Of a stretch of 64,000 bases of DNA, positions 47,641 to 58,980 are shown one piece after another. Both the position numbers and the translations under genes were made by a program. Under the pieces are notes generated by a model, which searched no databases, was not told where the DNA came from, and saw only the letters and a program-made list of their open reading frames with translations. Source of the DNA: Nectonema munidae (lineage: Eukaryota; Nematomorpha; Nectonematoida; Nectonematidae); the NCBI GenBank assembly GCA_030549495.1, contig JAUIRK010000885.1:1282501-1346500 (forward strand), given 5' to 3'. Position 1 is the stretch's first letter. Each line of letters starts with the position of its first letter.

Positions 47641-48255
47641 TTACAAGGAAAGATATTTACAGACACACAGCTCATTGTACACAATTCTTGGTAAGACTTT
47701 TTTGGTTTTTAAATCTCTCAAAATAGTTTAACAATTTCATTTTCTAAAATTAACTATTATAATGTAAAAAGGCTTCAAATAGTAACTGTGAAAAAATTGC
47801 GTATTTCACGGGGTCTATGTGAGAGGCCCAATTTGATATAATGACTTAAATACTCGGGCGCTGGCCAAGTTGTAAACATTTTAATAACTAACAGAAAATA
47901 AGCTAAAGCTAACACTTCTACATCATATAAAATATATTTGTTATGATTTTGTGTTTGAATCGAAATCAACATCGTTTTTAAGCGTATTGAAGACATGTTA
48001 TCAAGAATGGGCGAGCACCTTAACTGCAGGGCGACCACACGTCCAGATTTGTCGGGACAAATCGCGATTTTATGGGAAAGAAAGATTTTTTCTCCATATT
48101 TTTTTAAACCTAAAATAAATGTCCGAATTTTCTCTAGATTTATCTTTAAATCTTTTAATATCAAAATGAATGATTAAAAATTATTTGTCTAATTTCTGTA
48201 TTTAAAATTTTTTAAACGAAGAAAAAAATACTTACTTCCAACTGTTAGAATTAGA

Positions 48256-48726
48256 GTCAAAACGCCCGAAAACCAAAACGCCCGAAACCAAAACCCCGGA
48301 TACCAAAACACCCGATACAAGAACGTCTGAAACTTGAATCTACAAAAAATATTTAAAAATTTAAGATTTTTCCGAATTATTATCTTATATATGTTAAATT
48401 TAACACTTTGTTGTTTCACATGCATATAAAACAGATACAAGATTCCAAATTTATCGATCTTATCGAATGGAAGTACTCCTGAAATTTTGAACCAAAATTA
48501 GAAATTATTTCTATTTTTGTTTCCTGTTTAAATTAGTCACATCTTTTCTGGTTTCAAACTGATTTTCCGTTTAATTGGTAGTTTAATTGTTTTTCAAACC
48601 AAAGTAATAATGTATGTATGATCACTATCATTTCGTGTCAATCGACCGTTTTGAAAACTGTCCAAATAGAATAAACTTCAAAATAGTAACAGGCGAATTA
48701 TTATTTTCGGGCGTTTTGACCAGGCA
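48256..48726. mobile_element. Non-autonomous element with AAAACGCCCGAAAACC ends
   Basis: Left: GTCAAAACGCCCGAAAACC repeated about four times with decay. Right, inverted: GTGCCTGGTCAAAACGCCCG. GTGCCTGGTCAAAACG is the same terminal sequence as the MULE at 57689. No coding capacity was seen in the 0.4-kb interior. Confidence 0.65.
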
Positions 48727-48739
48727 CTAATTATTATTA

Positions 48740-49790
48740 TCAACAAATTTAAAATGTGCGAAGTTTTTCAAAAATTTGCGTTTTATTGATAGCTTTTCTA
48801 CGCTACTGAAAATAACTTAATTCATTTTTGGAATACAGCGCAGATATTGAGATAATTTTTTCTTTGATGGAGTATCAATAAAATGCTTGTAGAAACCAAT
48901 TATGTGAAACAGTAAGAAGCATTCAGATTTCTGGTAGTAAATTATAACTTCAAAGTTTTACTGTTAAAGAAATTTTTAAGAATATTTCATCTTTGCAAAA
49001 GTAAGATTGAATCAAATAAACTCATTTTTTTATTATAAAAAAAAAGAACTGCAAAATTAAGTTAGTTTTAATTTGTTTGGATTTTTTAAACTATTTTTCT
49101 GTTAAATGTCCTCTTTTCTTAATTTAAAATCAAACAACCTTTTACCTTAAGGAACACCGTGTAGAGAGTATAACTAAGATTTTGTGTATTCTAAAACTAA
49201 CTATAGAAAATCAAAGTGCTAAAACTACTGATCATGAAACTATTTTGAAAGGTTTTGCAAATAAAAGGATTAGGAGCTCTTTTCGGAAAAAAACATGTAT
49301 ACAATTGGAAATACAAACATACATAAAAGTGTACTCTTGTAAAGTGCGGTGCCGCTATCGGTTATCTAATTGTGTCCGACAATTATTAGCGCTGCCAATG
49401 CCCTAAATAATGCTTAGAACGACTAGAAATAAGTATTCCTGACAATATACTTTTAAAAAGATTTAGCATTTTGTAATTTTTGTATACGTTTAAATGTAAT
49501 TTCATTCGTCTAATGAATATTTAACTAAAATGTGATAAAGGACTCCTTCAACAAAAAAATTGTCTGCATTGATAACAAAAAGCATTTTCTAACTTTCAAA
49601 ATATTGTTGAGAGTAAATTGAGATATGCTTCCAGGTTCAATGAAACACATGTTCCATAAAATAAAAATCATCTTCTCTAATCTTAGTTTTATAGAATTAA
49701 TCATCCGCCTTACCATTATTTTTGTGATTAAACATATAAAAACTAATCGCAAAGGAATAGTTTTATTCGTTAAATGATTGGCATAAACGA
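48740..49790. other. No recognised gene
   Basis: AT-rich; a 74-codon plus-strand ORF at 49182-49406 is unassigned. Confidence 0.4.
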
Positions 49791-49804
49791 TTTTTATTTT
49801 GTAG

Positions 49805-49994
49805 GACAGTGGTGCCGATTGGAACTGAAAAGTTAGAGCATGTAGGGAGAAAGGAAAAGAATTTTGATTCTTGGCCATATTTGGGATCCGTGATGCAAAG
49901 TGCTTCCAAAGAAGCTAATTTTGATAAAGAGCTGACATTCAAATTTAGAAGGGGGTTAGCGATCATGCAAAAATCGTGGTGCGACATGCACGCG
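49805..49994 (+). pseudogene. Possible LINE reverse-transcriptase thumb fragment
   Basis: A plus-strand open segment reads NFDSWPYLGSVMQSASKEAN, then FDKELTFKFRRGLAIMQKSW. The pattern YLGSV, acidic-K-E, F/I-RR-A/G and a closing W resembles the region after the catalytic core in non-LTR reverse transcriptases. It is bounded by TTTTGTAG and CGCGGTAAGT, so a host exon of an unknown plus-strand gene is an alternative. Confidence 0.35.
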
Positions 49995-50099
49995 GTAAGT
50001 GTTTGCAGATTGTGTGTACAAATAGATGAAGACGTGTTATTACTATTATTATACACACATTTTTTAAAACAATCTAGAAAGAGAAAACTTACAAAAGAG

Positions 50100-51900
50100 G
50101 GATGGAGATAGAGAATGAGAGGAGGAGGAGGAGATAGGACGCGCAACAGCACGAGTATACACCACTCTCTCTATGTTATGTGCGTTTGTAGCGCGATTTC
50201 CTAACTTCTTCTATTTTGTATAAATTTCCAGCAGCCTATACTTCAAGTTTAACGTGCATGACAGAGTATATACGTGGGATAGCTCTAGCACTCTGCTGTA
50301 TGTAGTAGGAGAATGGATGGCAGATACATACCACGTAGAGAGTATAGGAGATGATTACACAACAAAATTTGGTGCAGAATAGAGTGCCTGCCTGCTGGTA
50401 TACACTTTTATATTATTGGAAGTAGTCGTATCAAGCGAGTGAAATACGCTCGCTATACACATAAACATAAACTTATTTCTAAAACCTAGGCACAACGCAT
50501 ATATATATATTTGCACACACAGACACACCACACAAGACTTCATATACGATGAGATTATTTGAACATATACTTACTCGAGCAGCTATATCATTCTGAACGC
50601 GCTAGATCTTATTTCTGCTCCTATGCGATGACGACGACAATGAGTAGAAGGAAAGCGAGGCTGGTGGTGATGATGATGATGAGTTCGAATGATGAAAGAG
50701 ATAATAGCTAAAAGAGATGATGACGATAATTACATTTCTGTTTGCTTGCTGTAGCGTATATTATGTGCAGTAGCAGCTTAAAGGCTGGTACTTGCTGCTG
50801 CTTGCCACGGCTATAAAATGTATACTGCTGCGTGTTATATTCATTCATCATAATTATCATCATACGAACACTCTCCATGAAGGAAAGGCCAGTTTTCGTC
50901 ATCATCCTCTTGGTACATCATCATCCCACGTGATTCCTCGCCTACTAGTGATGATGATTTTATAGAAAACAGCAGTAATAATAATCACAATAGAATAATA
51001 AAAACATCGTTCGCAAAGAGAGAGAACTCAGCCAGCGAGCAAGCAACACAGAAAGAAATAATATTATATATATTTTCTGCTTATATGTATTTAATATCAA
51101 GCTCACTCACACACATAATGTATATAAATTGTGAGTGTGTGTGTTGTATTATTGATGAACGAGTTTTGCTATCTTCATAACCAACATAGATATGCGCAGT
51201 GACTGCCTTCTGACACAGGCTTTATACACAAAATACATTTACACACCAGAAAAATATCGTCATCATCCTCATCTACAAAGAGGGAGAGAGAGTGAACGCT
51301 TGCAAAATCGATGTAGCTTTACACGACCGACTAACAGCGTGTTCATACGCTACGAGCATTTCATGAATAATACATTAATTTAAAAAACTTTGTGCGTGGC
51401 GGAGGACGACACAAATGAAATAAAGTAAGAATATTTTAAAAAAAGGTATGAACACCACTTCAAGCTCACTAATTTTCCGACATTTTGAAAAATTCAAGGA
51501 AAGCGCGCTGCTGTTCCATTTCAAATTAAATTCCCGCAAAAAATTGATAATTCAAAAGTGATGCGCGTAGTAACATCAGCAGCATGAATGATGTGATAAG
51601 GGAAGAAGGATGTGTCTTGCTTGTGTCGCAAGCATCAGCAGCACAATCTCAACGATGATGCAACGATTTGGAGATGCGCAATGCTCATTGCATCGTGCTC
51701 AGTGCTCTTCTCACGTTTTGAATGCGTTTCCTTTACATGCTAAGAATTGTGTCGAAGTAGAGCAGCCTGCTTCTTTCTTCCAAAGTGAATTGTCGCTTGT
51801 GACTTTATACCAAAATCTTTTTTCGAACTTATTTCAATAAAAACTCACTCTTAGATTGTGTGTTATAATGAGGATTTCATCCTAGATGAATGAATTCTAA
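50100..51900. other. GC-richer microsatellite zone, possible regulatory region
   Basis: GAGGAGGAG, GATGATGAT, (GA)n and (TG)n tracts and less AT bias than the flanks. No conserved coding block; ORFs at 51192-51383 and 51610-51840 are unassigned. It lies upstream of ARID1 and may contain its promoter. Confidence 0.4.
50575..50900 (-). promoter_or_regulatory. Candidate ARID1 5' non-coding exon / promoter zone
   Basis: On the minus strand GCTCGA is followed at 50574 by GTAAGTATAT, a near-perfect splice donor. It lies at the end of a GC-richer, simple-repeat-rich stretch 8 kb upstream of the ARID1 start codon. Exon 1 is preceded by possible acceptors (for example AAACTAG near 42220), so a spliced 5' UTR is plausible. 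The upstream border is arbitrary. Confidence 0.3.
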
Positions 51901-51927
51901 TTAGGCAAACTTTTCTCTAGATTTTTC

Positions 51928-54000
51928 GTTTGGTTTCTCAACCGAGGTCTACATGGACCCTTGGGTTTGATATAATAATTTATGGGGTCCACAATAATAT
52001 TTAGGTGGTTCATGAAGAGGGCCATCAACGGTTTTTATTATAAAAAGTTCGCAATAAACTTGCGGTTGTAAAAAGGGGTGCTTTACGACTAGCATTACCG
52101 TTTATTACCCTCATAATCTACCACACCTTTTGTCCATTATGGACCCAAGTTTTTGGAATATCGACTAAATTATTAGATTTGTTTATTTAAATGAAAACAA
52201 ATATTCAATTTGTAACATGATAAGAGTTTGTAAAATAAAAATAATTAAAACAACGTTTTTTTTATTTGTATGCATGTTTTATAACCTAAAGTTTATCAAA
52301 TTTTATTTTTGAAAAAACAAGAGGAGAAAAATTAAGTAAAAAACAGCAAACAAAAACATTAAATGCAATTTTTACATATTTTTCTGAGATGATCTTCGCA
52401 TATATGGGTCACTGAGAAAACGAAAAGAGGTAGAGACCTAAGAAAAGAAAATCTCAATATTGAAGATGCGAGGAAGTAAGATCAAATTCATGGTCGACCT
52501 TGGCTCGCAGGATAAAACCTGTCCCTTTTTAAAACTAGAAAAGTATTTATTGAAATAAAAGCTAAATAACAATATTAATTTTAATTGTTGTATATTACTG
52601 TTGCTTTTTTTGAAAGCTTCATCAGTTCTTCTTCTGGTCTCCACTCATAACAATTGTTTTTATTTTCGGGTTGCTTATATAATTAGAATGCTTGCCTATG
52701 TACCATCTAACTTCAAAGAAGAGCGTGTATCCTCTTTTTTTTATAATACTGAAGAATCTTTCAAGACCTACGTTACTATGTGAAAGAACAAGAACTAAAG
52801 TAGCAACAGAAGGAAGGATTTTGAAATTTGATGTTAAAGTTCCACAAATTTTCATCCTAGCAATATAGTGCCATAAAACATCTATTCGGTAACGAATACT
52901 CTTGTTGTCTTCATCATCAATATTATCCACTATTTCTGCTTCAATCCACGCATTACTTCCAATTTCATCAGCCGATAAGGATTGATAATAATCAACAAAC
53001 TCTTCAAACAACGAGTCATGGTTGATATTCTCCAAAAAAGTTTGATTAGGAAATTTTCCAATGAAAAATTCAACTTGCGACCATTCAGCTTTTTCCCTTT
53101 GAACAACATCAACTGTTTAGTACAATTTTTCTTCAAGTGGAAACTTTTTTTGAATATACAAAAGGGCCTTTTTATAATAAACTTGAGCTGCTTGAAGAAA
53201 TTTAATGTAGTTTCTTCCGATATTCTTCTAGAATTGAGGAATGTGTTTAGCTTAGATATTGTAAAAGCCACTAAGAAAAATTGTTTTAGGGTCTATAAAA
53301 ATATAATCATCTGACAAATTAAGATTTAACACTGAATTTATGCCTTTTAAAATAGTTGGTTTCAAAACTCTGGTGGCAATATTTCTTCCAAGGTTTTCCA
53401 TAGAAGACTTAAGTAAATGTAATGAAGGCTCTTCTCGTTGAAGAAGCAAATTAAAATTGTTAAATAAGCAAATTGTAATCTGCATGAAGAATAAAGCAGG
53501 TTCCAGCAACGGATTGTCAAACCCTGAATTCAGTCTTTTAAAAGGCTCGTCGTTGAAACATTCACTGAGAAACTATGAAGCTTGGAAAATTTTTTAAAAT
53601 TCTTTCTGTGTATTTATCTATAGAAAGTCATCTTACAGAAGGATGCTTTGACCCATTTAAGACCAAGCAAAGCAGACGATATCTAAAAAAAACACAGACG
53701 ATTTATATTCAAAGTCATTGAAAAAAGCAGACGAAGATGAAATTACTTATGTTCTAAAATAGGAACATTGGTCGTAAATGGGTTAAAACAGAACGATATT
53801 CTTGATTACAAAATTCAAAGTACTCTAAAAGTTTTCCTTTTCGTTTAGTGCTTCTATCAAACCAATAGTAGCACTCTATGCAAATATCTTCTACGTTAAA
53901 CCCAATATAATCGCTGAACGCATCGTTAGCGTGACTTGCGACAATGTGAGCCAAATGACATGGACAAACTCCATACCTAAACCGAAACTGTCCAAACCAA
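51928..54000 (-). mobile_element. hAT transposon, decayed, interrupted by a MITE
   Basis: Minus-strand transposase remnant. From the 5' side: CPCHLAHIVASHANDAFSDY and FDRSTKRKGKLLEYFEFCNQ (53985-53787), then after a MITE SKHPSVR-LSIDKYTERILK, CFNDEPFKRLNSGFDNPLLE, LLQREEPSLHLLKSSMENLG, YQSLSADEIGSNAW and the C-terminal dimerisation block ILPSVATLVLVLSHSNVGLE, RFFSIIKK. This is the order of a hAT transposase with a C-x-C-H finger. One stop (in the VRWLS-type motif) and at least one frame change are visible. TTTCTCAACCGAGG near 51930 may be its 3' inverted repeat. Confidence 0.75.
53652..53782. mobile_element. TTAA-type MITE nested in the hAT transposase
   Basis: 131 bp, nearly identical to 38522-38648 (CCCATTTAAGACCAAGCAAA to GGTCGTAAATGGG). 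Flanks TTGA and TTAA. It splits the hAT coding sequence between EYRSVL and SKHPSVR, so it inserted later than the hAT. Confidence 0.9.
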
Positions 54001-54125
54001 AACGGCTCAAAACCAAAACAGCCCAAACCAAAACGGCCCAAAACCAAAACGACGCATACCAAAACAGCCAAAAGCAAAACGGCCAAAAACCATAACGGCT
54101 CAAAGCCAATACGACCGTAAACCGA
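53985..54125. repeat. CCAAAACGGCCCAAAA tandem array, fragment
   Basis: About eight degenerate 15-16-bp units (AACCAAAACGGCTCAAAACC and similar), the same word as in the MULE arms at 57.7 and 60.2 kb. It abuts the 5' part of the hAT remnant. Confidence 0.75.
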
Positions 54126-54573
54126 TACAGTCAAAGACCTGAAGGCTAGAGTAAGCTGGAACTACAATCTAAGAACACAATGGGACCTGAAAGATTCCGG
54201 TTCGACCATTTTCCAGATCAGTCATTTATTATGTCGGAATACACAAAGAAGAGAAGCTAGGCTTTATTTTACACATTTGAACTTTTCTGGATTATCAAAG
54301 TTTAATTAATGAAGGGAACAAACAAAAATGTCAGTGAAAATTTATTGAAAGAAAGTACACAAGAAAAATTTGAAAGCAATTGAGTTTCTTTTTTAATTTT
54401 TTTCAACATGGATAATATAATGTGTCTAAAGTATTGGAAAACTTATGTCTTCACTAGGGTTGTTTTTTAAAATTGAAATAATATTAACCAAATAACAAAT
54501 TGCTTTTTATTTGACTGTTATATAAATATTTTTTAAACAAGCTATTTTAAAATTTCAGCCGGATTGCTGAGGG

Positions 54574-54852
54574 CAGTGGCGGATCCAAGGAGGGGGGGGC
54601 TACAAGACTACCAGGTTAAGAAAGATTAAAATTTTAACATTTCTTTGTGAAAAGTTGAGTATTTGATATATAATATTTACCCACATCGAATTTTATGTTA
54701 GGGTGTTATACTTTTTATGTGCAATATTTTATACTTACCCTTTAAATGAAATGTTTAGTTTTCTCTTTTTAATGAAAAATAAAATGAACTCCTTTCCCAT
54801 TTTAGTAAAAAAAAAATAGGCCCCCTATGCTCAAAAGCTGGATCCGCAACTG
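54574..54852. mobile_element. hAT MITE with perfect 8-bp target duplication
   Basis: 279 bp, inverted ends CAGTGGCGGATCC and CAGTTGCGGATCC, with GCTGAGGG on both sides (54566-54573, 54853-54860). A G run near the left end is mirrored by GGCCCCCTATGC near the right. Confidence 0.9.
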
Positions 54853-55059
54853 GCTGAGGGTGACCTTGAAATAATTTCAAGATAAATTTTAGTATTTATT
54901 TTTTGCGAGGAAGCTTTTTCCTAATGGGATTTTTTCCGAGGGAGCTTTTTCCATAAGGGGATTTTTCAACCCCAAAATCACAGTAAAAACATATCCAATT
55001 GAAAAAAAAGTGTTTTTTGAGTGAGAAGTGTTGTTTCTCTTTAATTAAACAATGGTTCC

Positions 55060-55870
55060 CAACTTCTTTTGTTCTGTTCCCACTTTTTAATTCATGTTTT
55101 TACATTTGGACTCATTTTAAGAAGAAGAAGATTATTACAAAATTTAGACACTCATTTATTGTTGTCTTCACATTAAAATACCTAATAAAGCTCGATCGTA
55201 CAAAATAATATAAAATGTTTGAAACGACAAACAGCTGCCTTATTTAGAAAAACCACGTGTTTTACAAGAGTGAATTACACACGAGTATAGAACATAAATA
55301 TATCCTGATATCAAAACCTAAGCATTAATTCATTTAAGACAAATGTATATGAGGTTTTGTTCTTATTATTGATGAACAATTAGACTGAAACTGAGAATGT
55401 GAAAGAGTATTTTACAATAGAAAAAAAGTAAGTTACAAATATTTGATAAACTAATGTGTATAGCATAACTAACACATTATGGGTAAAAACCAGAAAAGTC
55501 TGTTTGACTTTTTAAAATTTTTAATGCGCATCTAGAAATTGATCAGTAGTTGGTAACCATGGCATTTAAGGAAGGATATTGAACTATATATAAACCGTAT
55601 CTTGGTATTTTGAATTCTTTACTAATAAATATATTACATTTTTAAAAACCAAAGAAAAAATTGGTCTCGGGTTCGAATCCTGTGCCTACCAAAAAATTGC
55701 CAATACAGCATGGAAGTTTCACTTCCCTTCTATGAGACACCAACAACCAAAAAGTGTGATTTCTGAGATATATAAACATATGAAAAAGACAAATTTTCAA
55801 ATTTTTATTGATTTAGAAAATTTGCATTCTTTTGTTTCTGGAAAGTTTGAAAATTGCTGGCTACGTGTAG
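55060..55870. other. Mostly featureless; one SINE-like fragment
   Basis: About 55600-55750 contains GGGTTCGAATCCTGTGCC, a B-box-like word, followed by a SINE-like tail (TTTCACTTCCCTTCTATGAG). The rest is AT-rich. Confidence 0.4.
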
Positions 55871-55879
55871 TGTTTATCA

Positions 55880-56740
55880 TTCATGAAGTGGTGGTGTAAA
55901 TTGGGTTAACAAAAGTCTTTTGTGTAGGCTTTCAATACGGAGAACACCTTCTTCATATTTCTGCCATAAATCCATTATTTTTTTCTGACTTCTTTGATGA
56001 CGTTTTTTTTGCTGTCTGTAGAGCTTGATATCAGAGATAAGTCTAACTTGAAAATTTTTTAAAAATTAGCGATTCAAATAATGTAAAAAATTTTTTAACC
56101 ATCATTAACTTGGAGAGTTAAAAGTACGGCCTCTTCATACGTAAGATATATAATAGAATAAAGATTTTTTGTGTTGTTATTTTTTTTATTTAAAAGGTTA
56201 TGCCATCCTTCGACATCTTTGTTGGTTCTGATTAACTGTTTGAAGACATACCAATCAGATTGAACCCATAAGTTTTTATTCATCCAGGTATTTTCAAGCT
56301 AAGTGAAGAGTTGTTAAATTCTAGGTGATGTTGAGACCAATTTGATTTCTTCGAACAAGTATCTTCAAAAAACAAAATTAAATTGTTTTTTTTCATAATA
56401 TATTAAGTACTTACTCAATGTGTTCGGATGGCAATAAAGCTAGTGCCAATAATTTTTTAATAACTTTATATGTTCCTCTATCATACCTGAAAGAAGGAAT
56501 CAACCCAATTTCTTGTATCTTAAAATAGAAATTTTAGTTAGTTGGTATGAAAGGAAATAGATAAAATTCGGCAAAACTTTTTGCCATATAGCTTGACACC
56601 AATGGAAATGGCAACCAGAAATTTGGCATTCTGGAAAAATTCTTCGTAAAGATTCCCAAATTGATCTTTCAAAATCAGCCACAACCTTCTTCAATTTTAT
56701 GTTACTTGGAAGTAAACTTTTCATCTAAAAAATTTATTGC
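55880..56740 (-). mobile_element. Mutator-like (MULE) transposase fragment, copy A
   Basis: The minus strand reads KKVVADFERSIWESLRRIFP and ECQISGCHFHWCQAIWQKVL, then after a likely short intron RYDRGTYKVIKKLLALALLP, then RYLFEEIKLVS, WYVFKQLIRTNKDVEGWHN and LISDIKLYRQQKKRHQRSQK. VxDFE and GC.FHW.QA.W are the MULE catalytic signatures, and RTNxDVEGWHN is typical of animal MULEs. The coding sequence shows short introns. The N-terminus is missing and no terminal repeats were seen. Confidence 0.8.
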
Positions 56741-57010
56741 GTAAATATCACCCATTTAATATAGCATTGTTTTTTTAGTGTTATGTATTCGTGCACAACT
56801 TAAAATAGTAATTTTGAAAACACCCATAAACGAATAAGAATGCACAATAAGATATCGCTCAATAATCCTGGAAAGTGATGAAAGTTCTTTTTGCATATAT
56901 TTCTATAGCCATTAGGAACACTTTTACATTATTTCTCCTCACTCAGTAAACTAGAAATTTATGTTTGACTGCCTATTTATTCTGGATCAAAGGGTAAAAA
57001 TAAGGTTAAA

Positions 57011-57165
57011 GGTGGTGGGGTATTTTTTTATCTATAAAGCACTAATGCGCCTCTTGCATCGAGCTATGAGTAATTTTTGGCAGAGGGAGGAATCGAACCC
57101 AAGATGATCGGATTAAATGTCCAGCGCTCCACCCAAATCTCCCACGCTTATTATCCCATCTCCTT
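57011..57165 (-). mobile_element. tRNA-derived SINE, divergent subfamily
   Basis: On the minus strand TTGGGTGGAGCGCTGGAC, then TCTTGGGTTCGATTCC (B-box) and a body TCATAGCTCGATGCAAGAGG, ending ATACCCCACC. The body matches the 7.9-kb and 39.8-kb SINEs while the tRNA-like head differs. Confidence 0.65.
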
Positions 57166-57695
57166 GTCACATCTCCAGGTTCAATAACGGAGATGTGTAC
57201 ATTTCTTAATATTTTGTCATTTTTCGAAATTTTTTAAAGACATACGATAGTTCTCTAAATTAATGTTTTTCATTAAATAGAACTAGGGATACTTCCAGTA
57301 GCGATTCTAAGGAGGGCAACAGGGCACCTCAGTTTTACTCTGGCTTCGAGCTTGCTCTCTTTAATTTTTTATGCTTTAATTTCATCCTAAAAACACTTTT
57401 AAAAACTTTGTTTTTTCCAGTTAATATGTTGTTTAATGAATATTAGAAGTCATTTTTCATACTGTTTTCCAATTTTGATTATTGATGACAAAAAGTATGC
57501 AATTTTTCGAACAAAAATCGTCTCCTGTGTTGTCCCTTCACTTTCAAAAAATTAGTTTCGCGAAGATACATGAACACAAAAAAATGAAAGAATAGAATTA
57601 TTGAACAATCGTTGTAGAATCGACAGTCAGACACATACTTTTGAAATACAATGCTGTAATCTTCCGTACTTCGTGAGCTCATGAAAACGGTGCCT

Positions 57696-57890
57696 GGTCA
57701 AAACGGCCAAAAACCAAAACGGCCAAAACCAAAACGGTCAAAAACCAAAACAGCCAAAACCAAAACGGCCAAAAACCAAAATGGCCAAAACCAAAACGGC
57801 CAAAAACCAAAATGGCCAAAACCAAAACGGCCAAAAACCAAAACGGCAAAAAACCAAAATGGTCAAAACCAAAAAGACCAAAAACCAAAA
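57696..57890 (+). repeat. CCAAAACGGCCAAAA(A) array, left MULE arm
   Basis: Alternating 15- and 16-bp units (a 31-bp higher-order period) over about 195 bp. ORFs across it in several frames on both strands (for example WPFWFLAVLV) are artefacts. Confidence 0.95.
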
Positions 57891-58980
57891 ATTTAATACA
57901 AAAAGTTGAATCCAGTCAAATAGTTTGATTTCGGGCAAATAAGGATAAATTTCAATTAAATTTCCTGATCCAATTTTAGTCAAATGTCATTTTTTTTTAT
58001 CAAATTCACTCAAATCTGGTGTTTATACGAGCCCCAACCCAAACACCTTAACATTTACGTCAAATGCTAACATTTAGTCACTGTTAAATTCAAACACATA
58101 ACTCTGGACGTCTTAAAATACTTGGCGTTTTTTCAATTCAATATGAAGCATTTAAGTCTGTATCTCAAAATAAAAAATTTGATAAAAAATAGAAAAATAC
58201 AAGTGCTCAAAATCAAAGCTTTTAAAAAAATCAAAGTAGCAATTTTTTTGTCAGTATCTTAACAAGAAAAGTTATCAGCACATATTGTGTAAATTTTAGT
58301 TTAGAAAAAAGAGAGTCCTGTACATTGATTTGCCTATCCTTTTATCCAAAATACCTTGACATATCAAAAAATTTATTGTTTGGTAACTATTACAATCATT
58401 AGAAGTTGTAAAATTAGTTTGCTTTGCTATTTAAAAGTTGTGTTGTTTAGATGTTAACTTTCATTATCAGCTATGCAATTCACTAAAGTAGAAGTGAAAA
58501 AGTGCTATTTCTTTTGAGTTAATCTTTGTTTCGATGAATGTAACGATATCATTGTTCACGATTCCACGAGGACACTCCTCGATGAAGATTTTGATTGATC
58601 ATCACAACGCTCGCTATATATTCAAGATCTAATGAACAAAATATATAAAAACAATGAAAACTCAAAATTTAGTTTTATTCAATTTTTTACTCCAACAAAC
58701 ATAATTAATTATACAAACAATTTAAAACTTAGAGACACTGGTACACATTAAAAAACATTTAATAACTACTTATAGATCCCAATTATAGAAACTTCAAATA
58801 ATTATATAGTTTCACTTGACTTAATGAAATTTTAATAAAAATATATAATAAACTTGGAGACCAAAAAATTTCCAAAAAATGAGTTTCATTTCAAAATAGT
58901 AAAAATTAAATAAAAGTTTTTTAACTATGTTGAAACAATTTATTGAAAATGTAGTATATATAAAGAAAAAAATATTGTAG

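Noticed and set aside
49763-50152. 129-codon minus-strand ORF
   Set aside because: Overlaps the plus-strand segment with the YLGS pattern, has a poly-proline start from a GGAGGAGG microsatellite and no recognisable domain.
52601-53314. Plus-strand ORFs at 52601-52783 and 52982-53314
   Set aside because: Antisense to the hAT transposase remnant, whose conserved motifs are on the minus strand.
55051-55070. CAATGGTTCCCAACTTC as a hAT left end
   Set aside because: Only one weak end is visible with no partner or target duplication, so an element cannot be defined.
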